A stretch of 64,000 nt of DNA. Origin: Luteimonas cucumeris. Its GTDB lineage: Bacteria > Pseudomonadota > Gammaproteobacteria > Xanthomonadales > Xanthomonadaceae. Made by a program: the position numbers and the translations under genes. The stretch lies in contig NZ_VLKN01000001.1 of assembly GCF_007830035.1 (NCBI RefSeq), positions 496,001 to 560,000 on the forward strand. The letters are read 5' to 3'. Positions within the stretch are counted from its first letter, which is position 1, and each line of letters starts with the position of its first letter. The notes under the pieces were generated by a model. It was not told where the DNA came from, did no database searches, and was given only the letters and a program-made list of their open reading frames with translations. This document shows, piece after piece, positions 7,797 to 16,748 of this stretch.

Positions 7797-9989
7797 ATGA
7801 CCCCCGCCGAGCCTGCCCACGTCCATGACCATGCGCTGACCACGTCCTCCGCGCCGCTGCCGCAGGATGTTCCGGACTACGTGCAGTTGCTCGACAGTAC
7901 GGCGTCCTATCTCAGTGACGAGCAGCGCGCGCTGATCCGCCGCGCCTGGGCGGTCGGCGCCGCGGCGCATGCCGGGCAGACGCGCAAGTCCGGCGAGCCC
8001 TACATCACCCATCCGGTCGCGGCGGCCACGGTACTGGCCGAGCAGCGCCTGGACGCCGAAACGCTGATCGCGGCGATCCTGCACGACACCATCGAGGACA
8101 CGCCGCTGTCGCGCGAGGCCATCGCCGGCGAATTCGGCGAGACCGTGGCCGAGCTGGTGGAAGGCGTCACCAAGCTGGATAAGCTGCAGTTCCGGGATCG
8201 CCAGGAAGCGGCGGCGGAAAGCTTCCGCAAGATGCTGCTGGCGATGTCGCGCGACCTGCGCGTGATCCTGATCAAGCTGGCCGACCGCCTGCACAACATG
8301 CGCACGCTCGGCGCGCAATCGGGCGAAGCACGCGAGCGCATCGCGCGCGAGACGCTGGAGATCTACGCGCCGATCGCGCAGCGGCTGGGCATGAACCTGC
8401 TCAAGTCGGAACTGCAGGACCTCGGTTTCCGCGCGCTGCATCCGTGGCGCCACGCGGTGATCGAAAAGCGCATCCGCACCCAGCCGGTGGTGCGGCGCGA
8501 GGCGCTGGCCAAGATCCAGTCGCAGCTGGCGCAGCGGCTGGCGATGGAAGGCCTCGCGCACCGTCTGGTCGGCCGGGTCAAGACGCCGTGGAGCATCTAC
8601 ACCAAGATGCGCGCCGAGCAAAAGAGCTTCGACCAGATGATGGACGTGTTCGGCTTCCGCGTAGTGGTGGCCACGGTGCCGGACTGCTACCACGCGCTGG
8701 GCGTGGTGCATTCGGTGTTCAAGCCATTGGATGGACGCTTCCGCGATTTCATCGCGATCCCGAAAGCCAACGGCTACCAGTCGCTGCACACGGTGCTGTT
8801 CGGGCCTTACGGTTCGCCGATCGAAGTGCAGATCCGCACCGAGGAAATGGACCTGATCGCCGAACGCGGCATCGCAGCGCACTGGTCGTACAAGCACGGC
8901 GGCGCCGGCAACAGTGCACAGAGCCGTGCCAGCAGCTGGATCGCCGGCCTGCTGGAATCGCAGCGCAGCACCGGTTCGTCGCTGGAATTCCTGGAGAACG
9001 TCAAGGTCGACCTGTTCCCGGACGAGGTCTATCTGTTCACGCCCAAGGGCGACATCCTGGCGTTGCCGCGCAATTCCACCGCGCTGGATTTTGCCTACGC
9101 GGTGCATACCGATGTCGGCAACCACGCGGTCGCCGCGCGCGTGGACAAGAAGCTGGTGCCGTTGCGTACCAAGCTGGTCAGTGGCCAGCGCGTGGAAGTG
9201 ATCACCGCCAAGTCGGCCGCACCGAATCCGCAATGGCTGGAATTCGTCGTATCGGGCAAGGCACGCACCGCGATCCGCCACCAGCTCAAGCACCTCGAGC
9301 ACGAGGACGCGGTGCAGCTCGGCCACCGCATGCTCGATCGCGCGCTGGAAGACCTGAACACCTCGCTGGAGCGGCTGCCGGCCGCACAGCTGGAGGCCTA
9401 CCTGGCCGAGTTCCGCTACCCACGACTGGAAGCCCTGCTGGCCGACATCGCGCTCGGCAACCGCATGCCGGTGCAGGTGGCGCAGGTGCTGGCACGGCAG
9501 GCGCCGGGCATGGGCGACCTGCTGGACAGCGCGCGTGCAGTGTTGCCGCAGGACAAGATCCTGATCACCGGACAGGAACGCGGCGTGATCAGCTTCGCCA
9601 ACTGCTGCCTGCCGTTGCCGGGCGACGAGATCATGGGCTTCCACACCACCGGCAAGGGCATCGTGGTGCATCGCCTGGACTGCCCCAACGTCGTCGACTA
9701 CCGCAAATCACCGGAACGCTGGGTACCGATCGGCTGGGACCGCGAGGTGTCCGGCGATTTCCAGGCCGCGCTACGGATCGAGGTCGAGAATCGTCCCGGC
9801 GTGCTGGCGCAGGTGGCCGCGGCCATCGCGCAGGCCGAGTCCAACATCGATCGCGTCGAATACCTGGAACGCGACACCAGCGTCGCCGGGATCCGCTTCG
9901 CGATCGAAGTGCACGACCGCAAGCACCTGGCCGAGGTGATCCGGCGCGTGCGGCGACTGAACGTGGTGCATGGCGTGCAGCGCTTGTAG
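7797..9989 (+). CDS. spoT: Bifunctional (p)ppGpp synthetase/hydrolase SpoT
   Basis: The 730-residue stringent-response enzyme has the expected order: HD hydrolase domain with H72 and H96-D97 (ILHDTIED) intact, the RelA/SpoT synthetase domain (GRFRDFIAIPKANGYQSLHT and EVQIRT), a TGS domain (VYLFTPKGDILALPRNSTALDFAYAVH), a zinc-finger/helical region with CCLPLPGDEI, and a C-terminal ACT domain (NRPGVLAQVAAAIAQAESNI). The intact HD pair argues for SpoT over a RelA-type synthetase. The start at 7797 was chosen by family length; no strong Shine-Dalgarno sequence is seen. Confidence 0.95.
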   Translation: MTPAEPAHVHDHALTTSSAPLPQDVPDYVQLLDSTASYLSDEQRALIRRAWAVGAAAHAGQTRKSGEPYITHPVAAATVLAEQRLDAETLIAAILHDTIEDTPLSREAIAGEFGETVAELVEGVTKLDKLQFRDRQEAAAESFRKMLLAMSRDLRVILIKLADRLHNMRTLGAQSGEARERIARETLEIYAPIAQRLGMNLLKSELQDLGFRALHPWRHAVIEKRIRTQPVVRREALAKIQSQLAQRLAMEGLAHRLVGRVKTPWSIYTKMRAEQKSFDQMMDVFGFRVVVATVPDCYHALGVVHSVFKPLDGRFRDFIAIPKANGYQSLHTVLFGPYGSPIEVQIRTEEMDLIAERGIAAHWSYKHGGAGNSAQSRASSWIAGLLESQRSTGSSLEFLENVKVDLFPDEVYLFTPKGDILALPRNSTALDFAYAVHTDVGNHAVAARVDKKLVPLRTKLVSGQRVEVITAKSAAPNPQWLEFVVSGKARTAIRHQLKHLEHEDAVQLGHRMLDRALEDLNTSLERLPAAQLEAYLAEFRYPRLEALLADIALGNRMPVQVAQVLARQAPGMGDLLDSARAVLPQDKILITGQERGVISFANCCLPLPGDEIMGFHTTGKGIVVHRLDCPNVVDYRKSPERWVPIGWDREVSGDFQAALRIEVENRPGVLAQVAAAIAQAESNIDRVEYLERDTSVAGIRFAIEVHDRKHLAEVIRRVRRLNVVHGVQRL

Positions 9990-10034
9990 GCGCGGCTAAA
10001 CTACGGTCCTTCCTTGCAACCTCCGGACAGGACC

Positions 10035-10418
10035 ATGCCCCGCGACCCGATCAGCACCAGCAAAGCTCCCGCCGCCATCGGCCCCTATTCGCAGGCCGTG
10101 CGCAGCGGCCACACCGTCTACCTGTCCGGGCAGATTGCGCTCGACCCCGCCAGCGGGTTGCTGGTCGAAGGCGATATCGAGGCGCAGGCACGACGCGCCT
10201 TCGACAACCTGCGCGCCGTCTGCGAAGCCGCTGGCGGCTCGATGGACGACGTGGCGCGCGTCGGCCTTTACCTGACCGACCTGGACCAGTTCGCCGCGGT
10301 CAACGCGGTGATGGGCGAATACTTCGCCGCACCGTATCCGGCGCGTTCCACGATCGAGGTGTCGGCGCTGCCGCGCGGCGCGCAGTTCGAGGTCGATGCG
10401 GTGATGGTGCTGGGCTGA
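10035..10418 (+). CDS. ridA: RidA family reactive enamine/imine deaminase
   Basis: The 127-residue protein has the RidA signature: [27 protein letters not shown], the helix [11 protein letters not shown], and the catalytic R104 (YPARSTIEV) with E119. It hydrolyses reactive enamines and imines released by PLP enzymes such as threonine deaminase. The start at 10035 gives the usual length of about 127; seven extra residues are possible from 10014. It sits directly after spoT, as in Xanthomonas. The convergent AraC-type gene ends only 10 bp away with no visible terminator. Confidence 0.94.
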   Translation: MPRDPISTSKAPAAIGPYSQAVRSGHTVYLSGQIALDPASGLLVEGDIEAQARRAFDNLRAVCEAAGGSMDDVARVGLYLTDLDQFAAVNAVMGEYFAAPYPARSTIEVSALPRGAQFEVDAVMVLG

Positions 10419-10428
10419 CGGGGCCGGA

Positions 10429-11466
10429 TCAGCCGCGCTCGCGCACTTCGCTCGGCGTGGTGCCGGTCCAGCGCTTGAACGCGCGCCGGAACTCGCGCGC
10501 ATCCTTGAAGCCGAGCACGGCGCCGATCTGGCTGATCGGCAGGTCGCGCTGGTGCAGCAGGTCGTGGGCGCGGTCGCTGCGCGCCTCGTCATGGATCGTC
10601 TTGAATCCGGTGCCGGCGCTGGCCAGGTGCCGGCGCAGCGTGCGCTCGGTCAGGTGCAGCTCGGCAGCGATGTCGGCCAGCCTCGGGTTTTCCTGCAGCC
10701 GCTCGCGCAGCAGGCGGCGCACGCTGGCGACGATCTCGTTCGGCCGACGCTCGTGCGGCAGCTGCGCGCGGCACAGCGCCAATGCCTGCTGTGCGCTGAC
10801 GGGGTTGTAGGTCGGCAGGCGATAGTCGAGCCATCTCGTATCGACCATGATCCGGTTGCGCTGCATGTTGAAAGCCACCGGGCAGTCGAACACCTCGCGA
10901 TAGCGGCTGGCATAGGCCGGTGCGGGATAGGTCAGCTCCAGCCGCAGCGGCCGGAACGATGTGCCGACCAGGCCCTGGCACAGCATCAGCGTGCTGGCGA
11001 ACAGCTCTTCGCACAGGAATGGCAGCAGGTGCTCGTCCGGCGCGCGCTGCACGGCGACCATCGACACCGCGGCCGGGTCGGACGTATCGAACTCCAGGTC
11101 CATCAGGCTGCCGGACAGTCCGGCGTACTGCAGGCCGATCCCGATCGCATCGCCGAAGCTGTATGCGGTCATCATCGCCAGCCCGAGCAGGCCGAAATTG
11201 CCGATGTTCTGGCGGCAGCCGAGCACCAGGCCGATGTCCGCCCGGGGCAGGGCGCGCAAGGCCGCCTCGACGATGCGGCTGGCCTGGCGATAGGACACGC
11301 GGACCGTCGGATCGTCGATCCGGACACGGCTCAGGGGCAGCCCGGCGAACCAGGGTTCGCAGGTGATGCGCGCTTCATCCGCCATCTGGCACAGGCCGGA
11401 AAGGATGTTGGTGGCGGTGTCCGCGGTGGTCAGCCGTGGATCGATGCGGGCTTGCCTGGATCGCAT
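10429..11466 (-). CDS. AraC family transcriptional regulator
   Basis: The 345-residue protein has an N-terminal arabinose-binding-like domain of the OruR/ArgR type (about residues 25-215) and a C-terminal AraC DNA-binding domain with two helix-turn-helix units (LADIAAELHLTERTLRRHL and ISQIGAVLGFKDAREFRRAF) ending in TGTTPSEVR. The start at 11466 was preferred because further upstream codons read through the intergenic region. It is divergent from the beta-helix lipoprotein gene across 129 bp, which makes it the likely regulator of the three-gene plus-strand cassette. The ligand is unknown. Confidence 0.88.
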   Translation of the reverse strand: MRSRQARIDPRLTTADTATNILSGLCQMADEARITCEPWFAGLPLSRVRIDDPTVRVSYRQASRIVEAALRALPRADIGLVLGCRQNIGNFGLLGLAMMTAYSFGDAIGIGLQYAGLSGSLMDLEFDTSDPAAVSMVAVQRAPDEHLLPFLCEELFASTLMLCQGLVGTSFRPLRLELTYPAPAYASRYREVFDCPVAFNMQRNRIMVDTRWLDYRLPTYNPVSAQQALALCRAQLPHERRPNEIVASVRRLLRERLQENPRLADIAAELHLTERTLRRHLASAGTGFKTIHDEARSDRAHDLLHQRDLPISQIGAVLGFKDAREFRRAFKRWTGTTPSEVRERG

Positions 11467-11595
11467 GGAGTGCAGTTTGTCCGTTTTTCCCCCCGCCAGT
11501 ATGCCGCCGTTGCCCTCCACCTGCGACCGCTGTCCGCTGGAGACTGCAGGGATATGACATGGCGCCAGCAGGGCGCCCAAAGGGGAGGATCAGTC

Positions 11596-12813
11596 ATGAC
11601 ACGCATCACTTTATTGGCCGCCATCGTCGTCGCGACGCTGCTGGCAGGCTGCGAGCGCGCAGCGCCGACCGCGGCCGCGCCGGCAGCCGACACGCAATTC
11701 CAGAAGACGCTGCAGGAGCGCCTGCTGGATGCCAAGCCCGGCGACGTGATCGAGATTCCCGCCGGCCACTACGCCTTCGACCGCAGCCTCAGCCTGCGCG
11801 TGGACGGCGTGACGATCCGCGGCGCCGGCATGGACAAGACCGTGCTCAGCTTCAAGGGCCAGAAAAGCGGCGCCGAAGGCCTGATCGTCAATGCCAGCGA
11901 CTTCACCCTCGAGAACCTGGCGATCGAGGACAGCAAGGGCGACGGCGTGAAGGTCAACGAAGGCGAGAACATCGTCATCCGCGGCGTACGCGTGGAATGG
12001 ACCAACGGTCCGGACACCGACAACGGGGGTTATGGCCTGTATCCGGTGCAGACCAGGAACGTGCTGATCGAGGATTCGGTGGTGATCGGCGCATCCGACG
12101 CCGGCATCTATGTCGGCCAGTCGCAGAACATCGTGGTGCGCCGCAATCGCGCCGAGCGCAACGTCGCCGGCATCGAGATCGAGAACTGCATCGGTGCCGA
12201 CGTGCACGACAACGTCGCCACCGAGAACACCGGCGGCATCCTGGTGTTCAACATGCCCGACCTGCCGCAGCCGGGGCATACCACGCGCGTGTTCAAGAAC
12301 CGGATCGTGAAGAACAACACCTCCAACTTCGGCCGCAAGGGCACCGCGGTGGCGGCCGTGCCGGCCGGCTCGGGCGTGGTGATCATGTCCAACGACAAGG
12401 TCGAGATCTTCGACAACGAGATCGCCGACAACCAGACCGCCAACATCCTGATCGCCAGCCACTATTCGGCCGGTTACGACAGCATGTACAAGCCTTCGGC
12501 GGCCTTCGATCCGTATCCGGAAGAGATCCACGTGCACGGCAACCGCCTGTCCGGCGGCGGCGATTCGCCGGACGGCCTCGACCTGAAGGCACTGAAGGTG
12601 GCGATGTTCGGGCTCAACGGACGCATACCCGACGTGATGTGGGACGGCTACTACAACCCCAAGCGCGCACAGGGCCCACAGATCTGTCTGTCGGACGTCT
12701 CAGGCGTGGTCAATGCCGACGGTCCCAACAACAACGCCAGTCCCAACACCGACATGGCGCCGTTCAAATGCACGCTGGACAGGCTGCCGGCAGTGACATT
12801 GACCAAGGCATAA
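11596..12813 (+). CDS. Parallel beta-helix repeat lipoprotein
   Basis: This predicted lipoprotein has 405 residues, with signal peptide and lipobox L-L-A-G-C19. From about residue 45 it is built of short repeats rich in V/I, N and G ([59 protein letters not shown]) that predict a right-handed parallel beta-helix, as in pectate-lyase-like and NosD/CASH proteins. A ribosome-binding site (GGGGAGGA) precedes the ATG. It fits the widespread family, usually of unknown function, that pairs with the diheme cytochrome family encoded next (TIGR03805/TIGR03806 pair, from memory). The cytochrome start lies 3 bases after its stop, so the two are probably coupled. Confidence 0.85.
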   Translation: MTRITLLAAIVVATLLAGCERAAPTAAAPAADTQFQKTLQERLLDAKPGDVIEIPAGHYAFDRSLSLRVDGVTIRGAGMDKTVLSFKGQKSGAEGLIVNASDFTLENLAIEDSKGDGVKVNEGENIVIRGVRVEWTNGPDTDNGGYGLYPVQTRNVLIEDSVVIGASDAGIYVGQSQNIVVRRNRAERNVAGIEIENCIGADVHDNVATENTGGILVFNMPDLPQPGHTTRVFKNRIVKNNTSNFGRKGTAVAAVPAGSGVVIMSNDKVEIFDNEIADNQTANILIASHYSAGYDSMYKPSAAFDPYPEEIHVHGNRLSGGGDSPDGLDLKALKVAMFGLNGRIPDVMWDGYYNPKRAQGPQICLSDVSGVVNADGPNNNASPNTDMAPFKCTLDRLPAVTLTKA

Positions 12814-12816
12814 GCA

Positions 12817-13968
12817 GTGCAGTCCAGGTTGACCGCGCGCACGGTGCGCGCCTGCTTCGTATCGATCCTGCTGGCGCTGTGCCTGGCCGCCTGCGCGCGC
12901 CAGCCGGCACCGGTGCGGTTCCATGCCGAAGGCAATCCACCGAAGCTCAGCGACTGGAACGTCGTGACCAGCGACGGCAAGCGGCTGGCGTTGAACGCCG
13001 GCGTGGTGCCGTTCGACCTCAACACGCCGCTGTTCAGCGACTACGCGCACAAGCTGCGTACGGTGTGGATGCCCGAAGGCAAGGCCGCGCAGTACCACGC
13101 CAGCGAAAGCTTCGACTTTCCGGTCGGCACCATCCTCAGCAAGACTTTCTACTATCCGAAAGCCGACCCGGCCAATCGCGATGCGGTCGCGCGCACCTAC
13201 GACCAGAGCGGCGACCACGCCGGCGAAGGTCTCGACCTCGACAACGTGCGCATGATCGAGACCCGCCTGCTGGTAAGGCGCGAAGCGGGATGGATCGCGC
13301 TGGCCTATGTCTGGAACGCGGAGCAGACCGAAGCCGAACTGGCGCGCACCGGCGACAGCGTGCCGCTGCAACTGGTCGCCGACGGCAGCCGCCAGGACTT
13401 CACCTACCAGGTGCCGGACCAGAACCAGTGCGCCGGTTGCCACGCCAGCAACAACACCACGCGCCAGATCGTGCCGCTGGGGCCCAAGGCGCGGCATCTC
13501 GATCGCGATTACGCCTATGCCGATGGCAGCCGCAACCAGCTCGCGCACCTGGCGGCGCTCGGTTACCTGCAAGGCCTTCCTGCCGAGGACGTGCCGCGCA
13601 ACGCCGACTGGCAGGACGCCGCACGCGCCAGCCTCGACGATCGCGCACGCGCATACCTGGACATCAACTGCGGCCATTGCCACAACGCGCAGGGACCGGC
13701 CGACACGTCGGGCCTGTGGCTGGATGTCGGCAAGCATTCGCCGCGGCACCTGGGCCTGTGCAAGCCGCCGATCGCGGCGGGGCCGGGCACCGGCGGCCAT
13801 CGTTTCGGCATCGTGCCGGGCAAGCCGGACGAATCGATCCTCGCGTTCCGCATGGACAGCGACGATCCGGGTGTGATGATGCCCGAGCTCGGACGCGACG
13901 TCGTGCACGAGGAAGGCGTGGCGCTGATCCGCGACTGGATCAGCGCGATGGAAGGTGACTGCAACTGA
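12817..13968 (+). CDS. SO2930-type diheme c-type cytochrome lipoprotein
   Basis: The 383-residue protein starts with GTG and has a signal peptide with lipobox L-A-A-C26. Two heme c motifs are visible, C205-A-G-C-H209 and C285-G-H-C-H289, and a methionine-rich MMPELG segment near residue 350 may provide a sixth ligand. The N-terminal half (KLSDWNVV, VPFDLNTPLFSDYAHKLRTVW) is the conserved domain of the SO2930/HNE_0200 family, which regularly neighbours the beta-helix family. It should be exported and membrane-anchored, and could pass electrons to or from a redox reaction on a substrate bound by the beta-helix partner; that is inference. Confidence 0.85.
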   Translation: MQSRLTARTVRACFVSILLALCLAACARQPAPVRFHAEGNPPKLSDWNVVTSDGKRLALNAGVVPFDLNTPLFSDYAHKLRTVWMPEGKAAQYHASESFDFPVGTILSKTFYYPKADPANRDAVARTYDQSGDHAGEGLDLDNVRMIETRLLVRREAGWIALAYVWNAEQTEAELARTGDSVPLQLVADGSRQDFTYQVPDQNQCAGCHASNNTTRQIVPLGPKARHLDRDYAYADGSRNQLAHLAALGYLQGLPAEDVPRNADWQDAARASLDDRARAYLDINCGHCHNAQGPADTSGLWLDVGKHSPRHLGLCKPPIAAGPGTGGHRFGIVPGKPDESILAFRMDSDDPGVMMPELGRDVVHEEGVALIRDWISAMEGDCN

Positions 13969-13975
13969 GTTTCAT

Positions 13976-14015
13976 CGTGGCCGCGGCGTGCGAGGGGGTG
14001 CGCGTCGCGGCCACG
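13976..14015 (+). promoter_or_regulatory. Long GC hairpin between cytochrome and receptor genes
   Basis: Arms of 13 bp (13976-13988 and 14003-14015, one mismatch) surround a 14-base loop in the 83-bp spacer. No T-tract follows, so it is more likely an mRNA-stabilising or attenuating structure than a terminator; it may set different levels for the cytochrome and the TonB-dependent receptor. Confidence 0.55.
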
Positions 14016-14051
14016 TCATACAAGGTCTACAACCGATCCGGGGAGAAAAGC

Positions 14052-16538
14052 ATGTCCTTGAACCAACACATCCTGGCGCTGAGTCTGCGGCGCGCGATCA
14101 TCGGCGCCTGCGTGCTGCCGTTCGCGACGGCAGCCTGGGCGCAGGACGCCGTCGATGCCGACACGCCTCCGCCAGCGCAGCAGTCCGCCGCCCAGGCGCC
14201 ATCGACGAACAGCGCGGTGACGCTGGACACGGTGGTGGTTACCGCGCAGAGCCGCGAACAGCAGCTGCAGGACGTGCCGATCGCGCTGCAGGTGGTCAAC
14301 GAACAATTGCTGCAGGACATCACCGCCGAAGACATGGGTGATCTCGATGCCTTCGTGCCCGGCCTGGTGGTGGGCAGCACGCAGCCGACGCAGCCCAGCT
14401 TCCAGCTGCGCGGGATCAGCACCGGCGACTTCGGCATCGGCACCGATCCGGCGGTCGGCGTGTACGTCGATGGCGTCTACGCCGGCCGTGGCGGCGGCAC
14501 GCTGCTGCCGTTCACCGATGTCGAACGCATCGAGATATTGAAGGGGCCGCAAGGCACGCTTTTCGGCCGCAACAGCGCGGCCGGCGCGGTATCGATCATC
14601 ACCCGGCGCCCGACCAGCCAGGTCGAGGGCCACGCCAACCTGCGTGTCGGCAATCATGGCAAGCGCTATCTGGAGGCCATGCTCAATGCGCCGGCCGACG
14701 ACAAGATCGCGTTCCGCATGAACGCGCTGGTCAACCGCAGCGATGGCTGGCTGCAGGACGCCGCCACTGGCGTCGATCTCAATCCGGAGGACAACTGGGC
14801 CACGCGCGCCGCGTTCCGCATGGACGTCAGCGAGGCCACCCAGGTGCTGCTGAGCTGGGATCACGAGAACCTCGACCAGAAGTCGCGGCCGAGCACCGGC
14901 ATCGTGTCGTTGCCGGCATCGCCCGGGCTGCCGATGTTTCCGGTGGATACCGACGCCTATCTCGATCCGCGCGACCAGCCGACCTACAGCGACGTCATCG
15001 ACAACGAGGAATCGCGCCGCTTCAACGGCGTGACCTTGATCGTCGACCATGCCACCGGCTGGGGCAGTTTCACCTCGACCAGCGCCTGGCGCGGTTTCGA
15101 CACGGTCAACCGCGCCGAGGAAGACGCCACCAATCGCCGTTACCTGTACATCGACACCGCCAACCGCGAGCGCAACAGCAGCTGGTACCAGGAGTTCAAG
15201 TTCGCCGGCAGCAGCGATCGCATCGACTGGGTCGCAGGCGCCAGCTACTACCAGGAAAGCGCGCGCCAGAGCAGCGAGGTGAACCTGTTCAGCGATAGCG
15301 TCGACAGTGCGATGGTGCAGCTCGGCGCCGTGCCGCCGACCCTTCCGATTCCACCCGGCATGGGGCCGTTCGGCTTCGGCCAGATGCTGCTCGATGCGAA
15401 CGGCATCCCGCTCAATCTGCTTGGCAATCCCTGGAACGAGGCCTATCAGAACACCCTGGATTCCAAGGCCTACGCGCTGTACGGCGACGTCATCTGGCAC
15501 GCCACCGACAAGCTCAACCTGACTTTCGGCCTGCGCTACACGCGCGACGAGAAGGATTTCAGCTGGTTCAACGACCATCGCTCCGCACCGGAACTGGACG
15601 CGACCTTGTACGCGCTCGAGCAGATGGGCGTGCTGGCGATGCTGGGCATCACCGCGCAGGACCTGATGTTCGACCTGGCGTTCACCGATCCGGTGTCGAT
15701 GGCCAACAAGGGCATCATCACCCGCGACAGCAATTCGTGGAGCGATGTCAGTCCGCGCTTCGTCGCCGACTACCATCTCAACGACAACGCGATGGTCTTC
15801 GCTTCGCTGGCCAAGGGCTACAAGGCCGGCGGCTTCAACTCGTTCCAGCCCGGCGCCAGCTTTGACAACGAGGATGTCTGGAACTTCGAGACCGGCATCA
15901 AGCAGTCGTTGCCGCAGTACCGGCTGGAGTTCGACGCGTCGGCGTACTACTACGTTTACGACAACCGCCAGGCGATCCGCCTCGACACCACCGGCGACAT
16001 CCCGCGCTACATCACCGACACCAGCGACCAGGAAGCGTATGGCCTGGACTTCGCGGCGCGCTGGCAGGCCACCGAAGCATTCGGCCTGGATTTCAACGCC
16101 GCCTTCATCGACGCCAGCTACAAGGATTACGTCACGCCGGAAGGCACCAGCCTGAATGGCCAGCCCACCGGCGAGCCGTACTGGTCGTTCGCGGCCGGTG
16201 CCAACTACGTATGGGAACTGGGCGATGGCAGCGACATCCGTTTCTCGCTGCGTCACGCCTATCGCGGCGCGCGCCGTTGCAGCGACGAATCGTTGAGCCA
16301 GGGCACCTGTGCCGGGTTCCCGGCGTTCGAGGTGGGCGGCGCGCAGAACCGCAGCGACCTGCGTGCCAGCTGGACCTCGTCCGACGACCGCTGGGGCGTG
16401 GCCATGTACGGCACCAACGTATTCGACAACCGCTACGTCACCGGCCTGCACACCTACGGCACCGATGTGTTCGGTACCACCGGCGCAACCGTATCGGAGC
16501 CGCGTTTCTACGGCGTCGAACTGAGCGCGAAGTTCTGA
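14052..16538 (+). CDS. TonB-dependent outer-membrane receptor
   Basis: The 828-residue receptor has a signal peptide cleaved near AWA-QD (about residue 30), a TonB-box-like LDTVVVTAQ, a plug domain (QLRGISTGDFGIGTDPAVG, VERIEILKGPQGTLFGRNS, GAVSIITRRP) and a long beta-barrel ending in the outer-membrane signal ...GVELSAKF with terminal phenylalanine. The plug and barrel style resemble receptors for organic substrates (sterol/aromatic type) more than classical siderophore receptors. The start at 14052 follows a GGGGAGA ribosome-binding site. Its position after the lipoprotein/cytochrome pair suggests that it imports their substrate or product. The ligand cannot be read from sequence. Confidence 0.9.
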   Translation: MSLNQHILALSLRRAIIGACVLPFATAAWAQDAVDADTPPPAQQSAAQAPSTNSAVTLDTVVVTAQSREQQLQDVPIALQVVNEQLLQDITAEDMGDLDAFVPGLVVGSTQPTQPSFQLRGISTGDFGIGTDPAVGVYVDGVYAGRGGGTLLPFTDVERIEILKGPQGTLFGRNSAAGAVSIITRRPTSQVEGHANLRVGNHGKRYLEAMLNAPADDKIAFRMNALVNRSDGWLQDAATGVDLNPEDNWATRAAFRMDVSEATQVLLSWDHENLDQKSRPSTGIVSLPASPGLPMFPVDTDAYLDPRDQPTYSDVIDNEESRRFNGVTLIVDHATGWGSFTSTSAWRGFDTVNRAEEDATNRRYLYIDTANRERNSSWYQEFKFAGSSDRIDWVAGASYYQESARQSSEVNLFSDSVDSAMVQLGAVPPTLPIPPGMGPFGFGQMLLDANGIPLNLLGNPWNEAYQNTLDSKAYALYGDVIWHATDKLNLTFGLRYTRDEKDFSWFNDHRSAPELDATLYALEQMGVLAMLGITAQDLMFDLAFTDPVSMANKGIITRDSNSWSDVSPRFVADYHLNDNAMVFASLAKGYKAGGFNSFQPGASFDNEDVWNFETGIKQSLPQYRLEFDASAYYYVYDNRQAIRLDTTGDIPRYITDTSDQEAYGLDFAARWQATEAFGLDFNAAFIDASYKDYVTPEGTSLNGQPTGEPYWSFAAGANYVWELGDGSDIRFSLRHAYRGARRCSDESLSQGTCAGFPAFEVGGAQNRSDLRASWTSSDDRWGVAMYGTNVFDNRYVTGLHTYGTDVFGTTGATVSEPRFYGVELSAKF

Positions 16539-16576
16539 TCCGCGTTTCTCCTCTCCCGCGTCTGCGGGGTGAGTAA

Positions 16577-16635
16577 GCCAGCCTGCGAGCCGTTGGCTCG
16601 CAGGCTGGCGAACGCCAACGCGCGTGCGCGTTGGC
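16577..16635. repeat. Two adjacent perfect hairpins after the receptor gene
   Basis: The first is a 15-bp perfect stem with a 3-base loop (16577-16591 / 16595-16609). The second is a 10-bp perfect stem with a 2-base loop (16614-16623 / 16626-16635). They sit in the 210-bp gap before recG and look like a mobile or REP-type palindromic element, perhaps doubling as a transcription barrier. The rest of the gap shows nothing I can name. Confidence 0.7.
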
Positions 16636-16748
16636 CAGGACGCGGAGCGAGTGGGTGAGGGTGCGAGCGCAGCAGGCGCGAGAGCGGTTGCATTCCCGGA
16701 TCACCCGCGGACTGGCGCGAACCCGTCCGACACCGGCATGCTTGTCGC

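Noticed and set aside
7125-9671. 848-residue minus-strand open frame over rpoZ and spoT
   Set aside because: It is antisense to clear rpoZ and spoT genes with intact motifs; the composition is His/Gln/Arg-rich and typical of a shadow.
14016-16451. 811-residue minus-strand open frame over the TonB receptor
   Set aside because: It is antisense to a receptor with signal peptide, plug and terminal phenylalanine; no domain is recognisable in the opposite frame.
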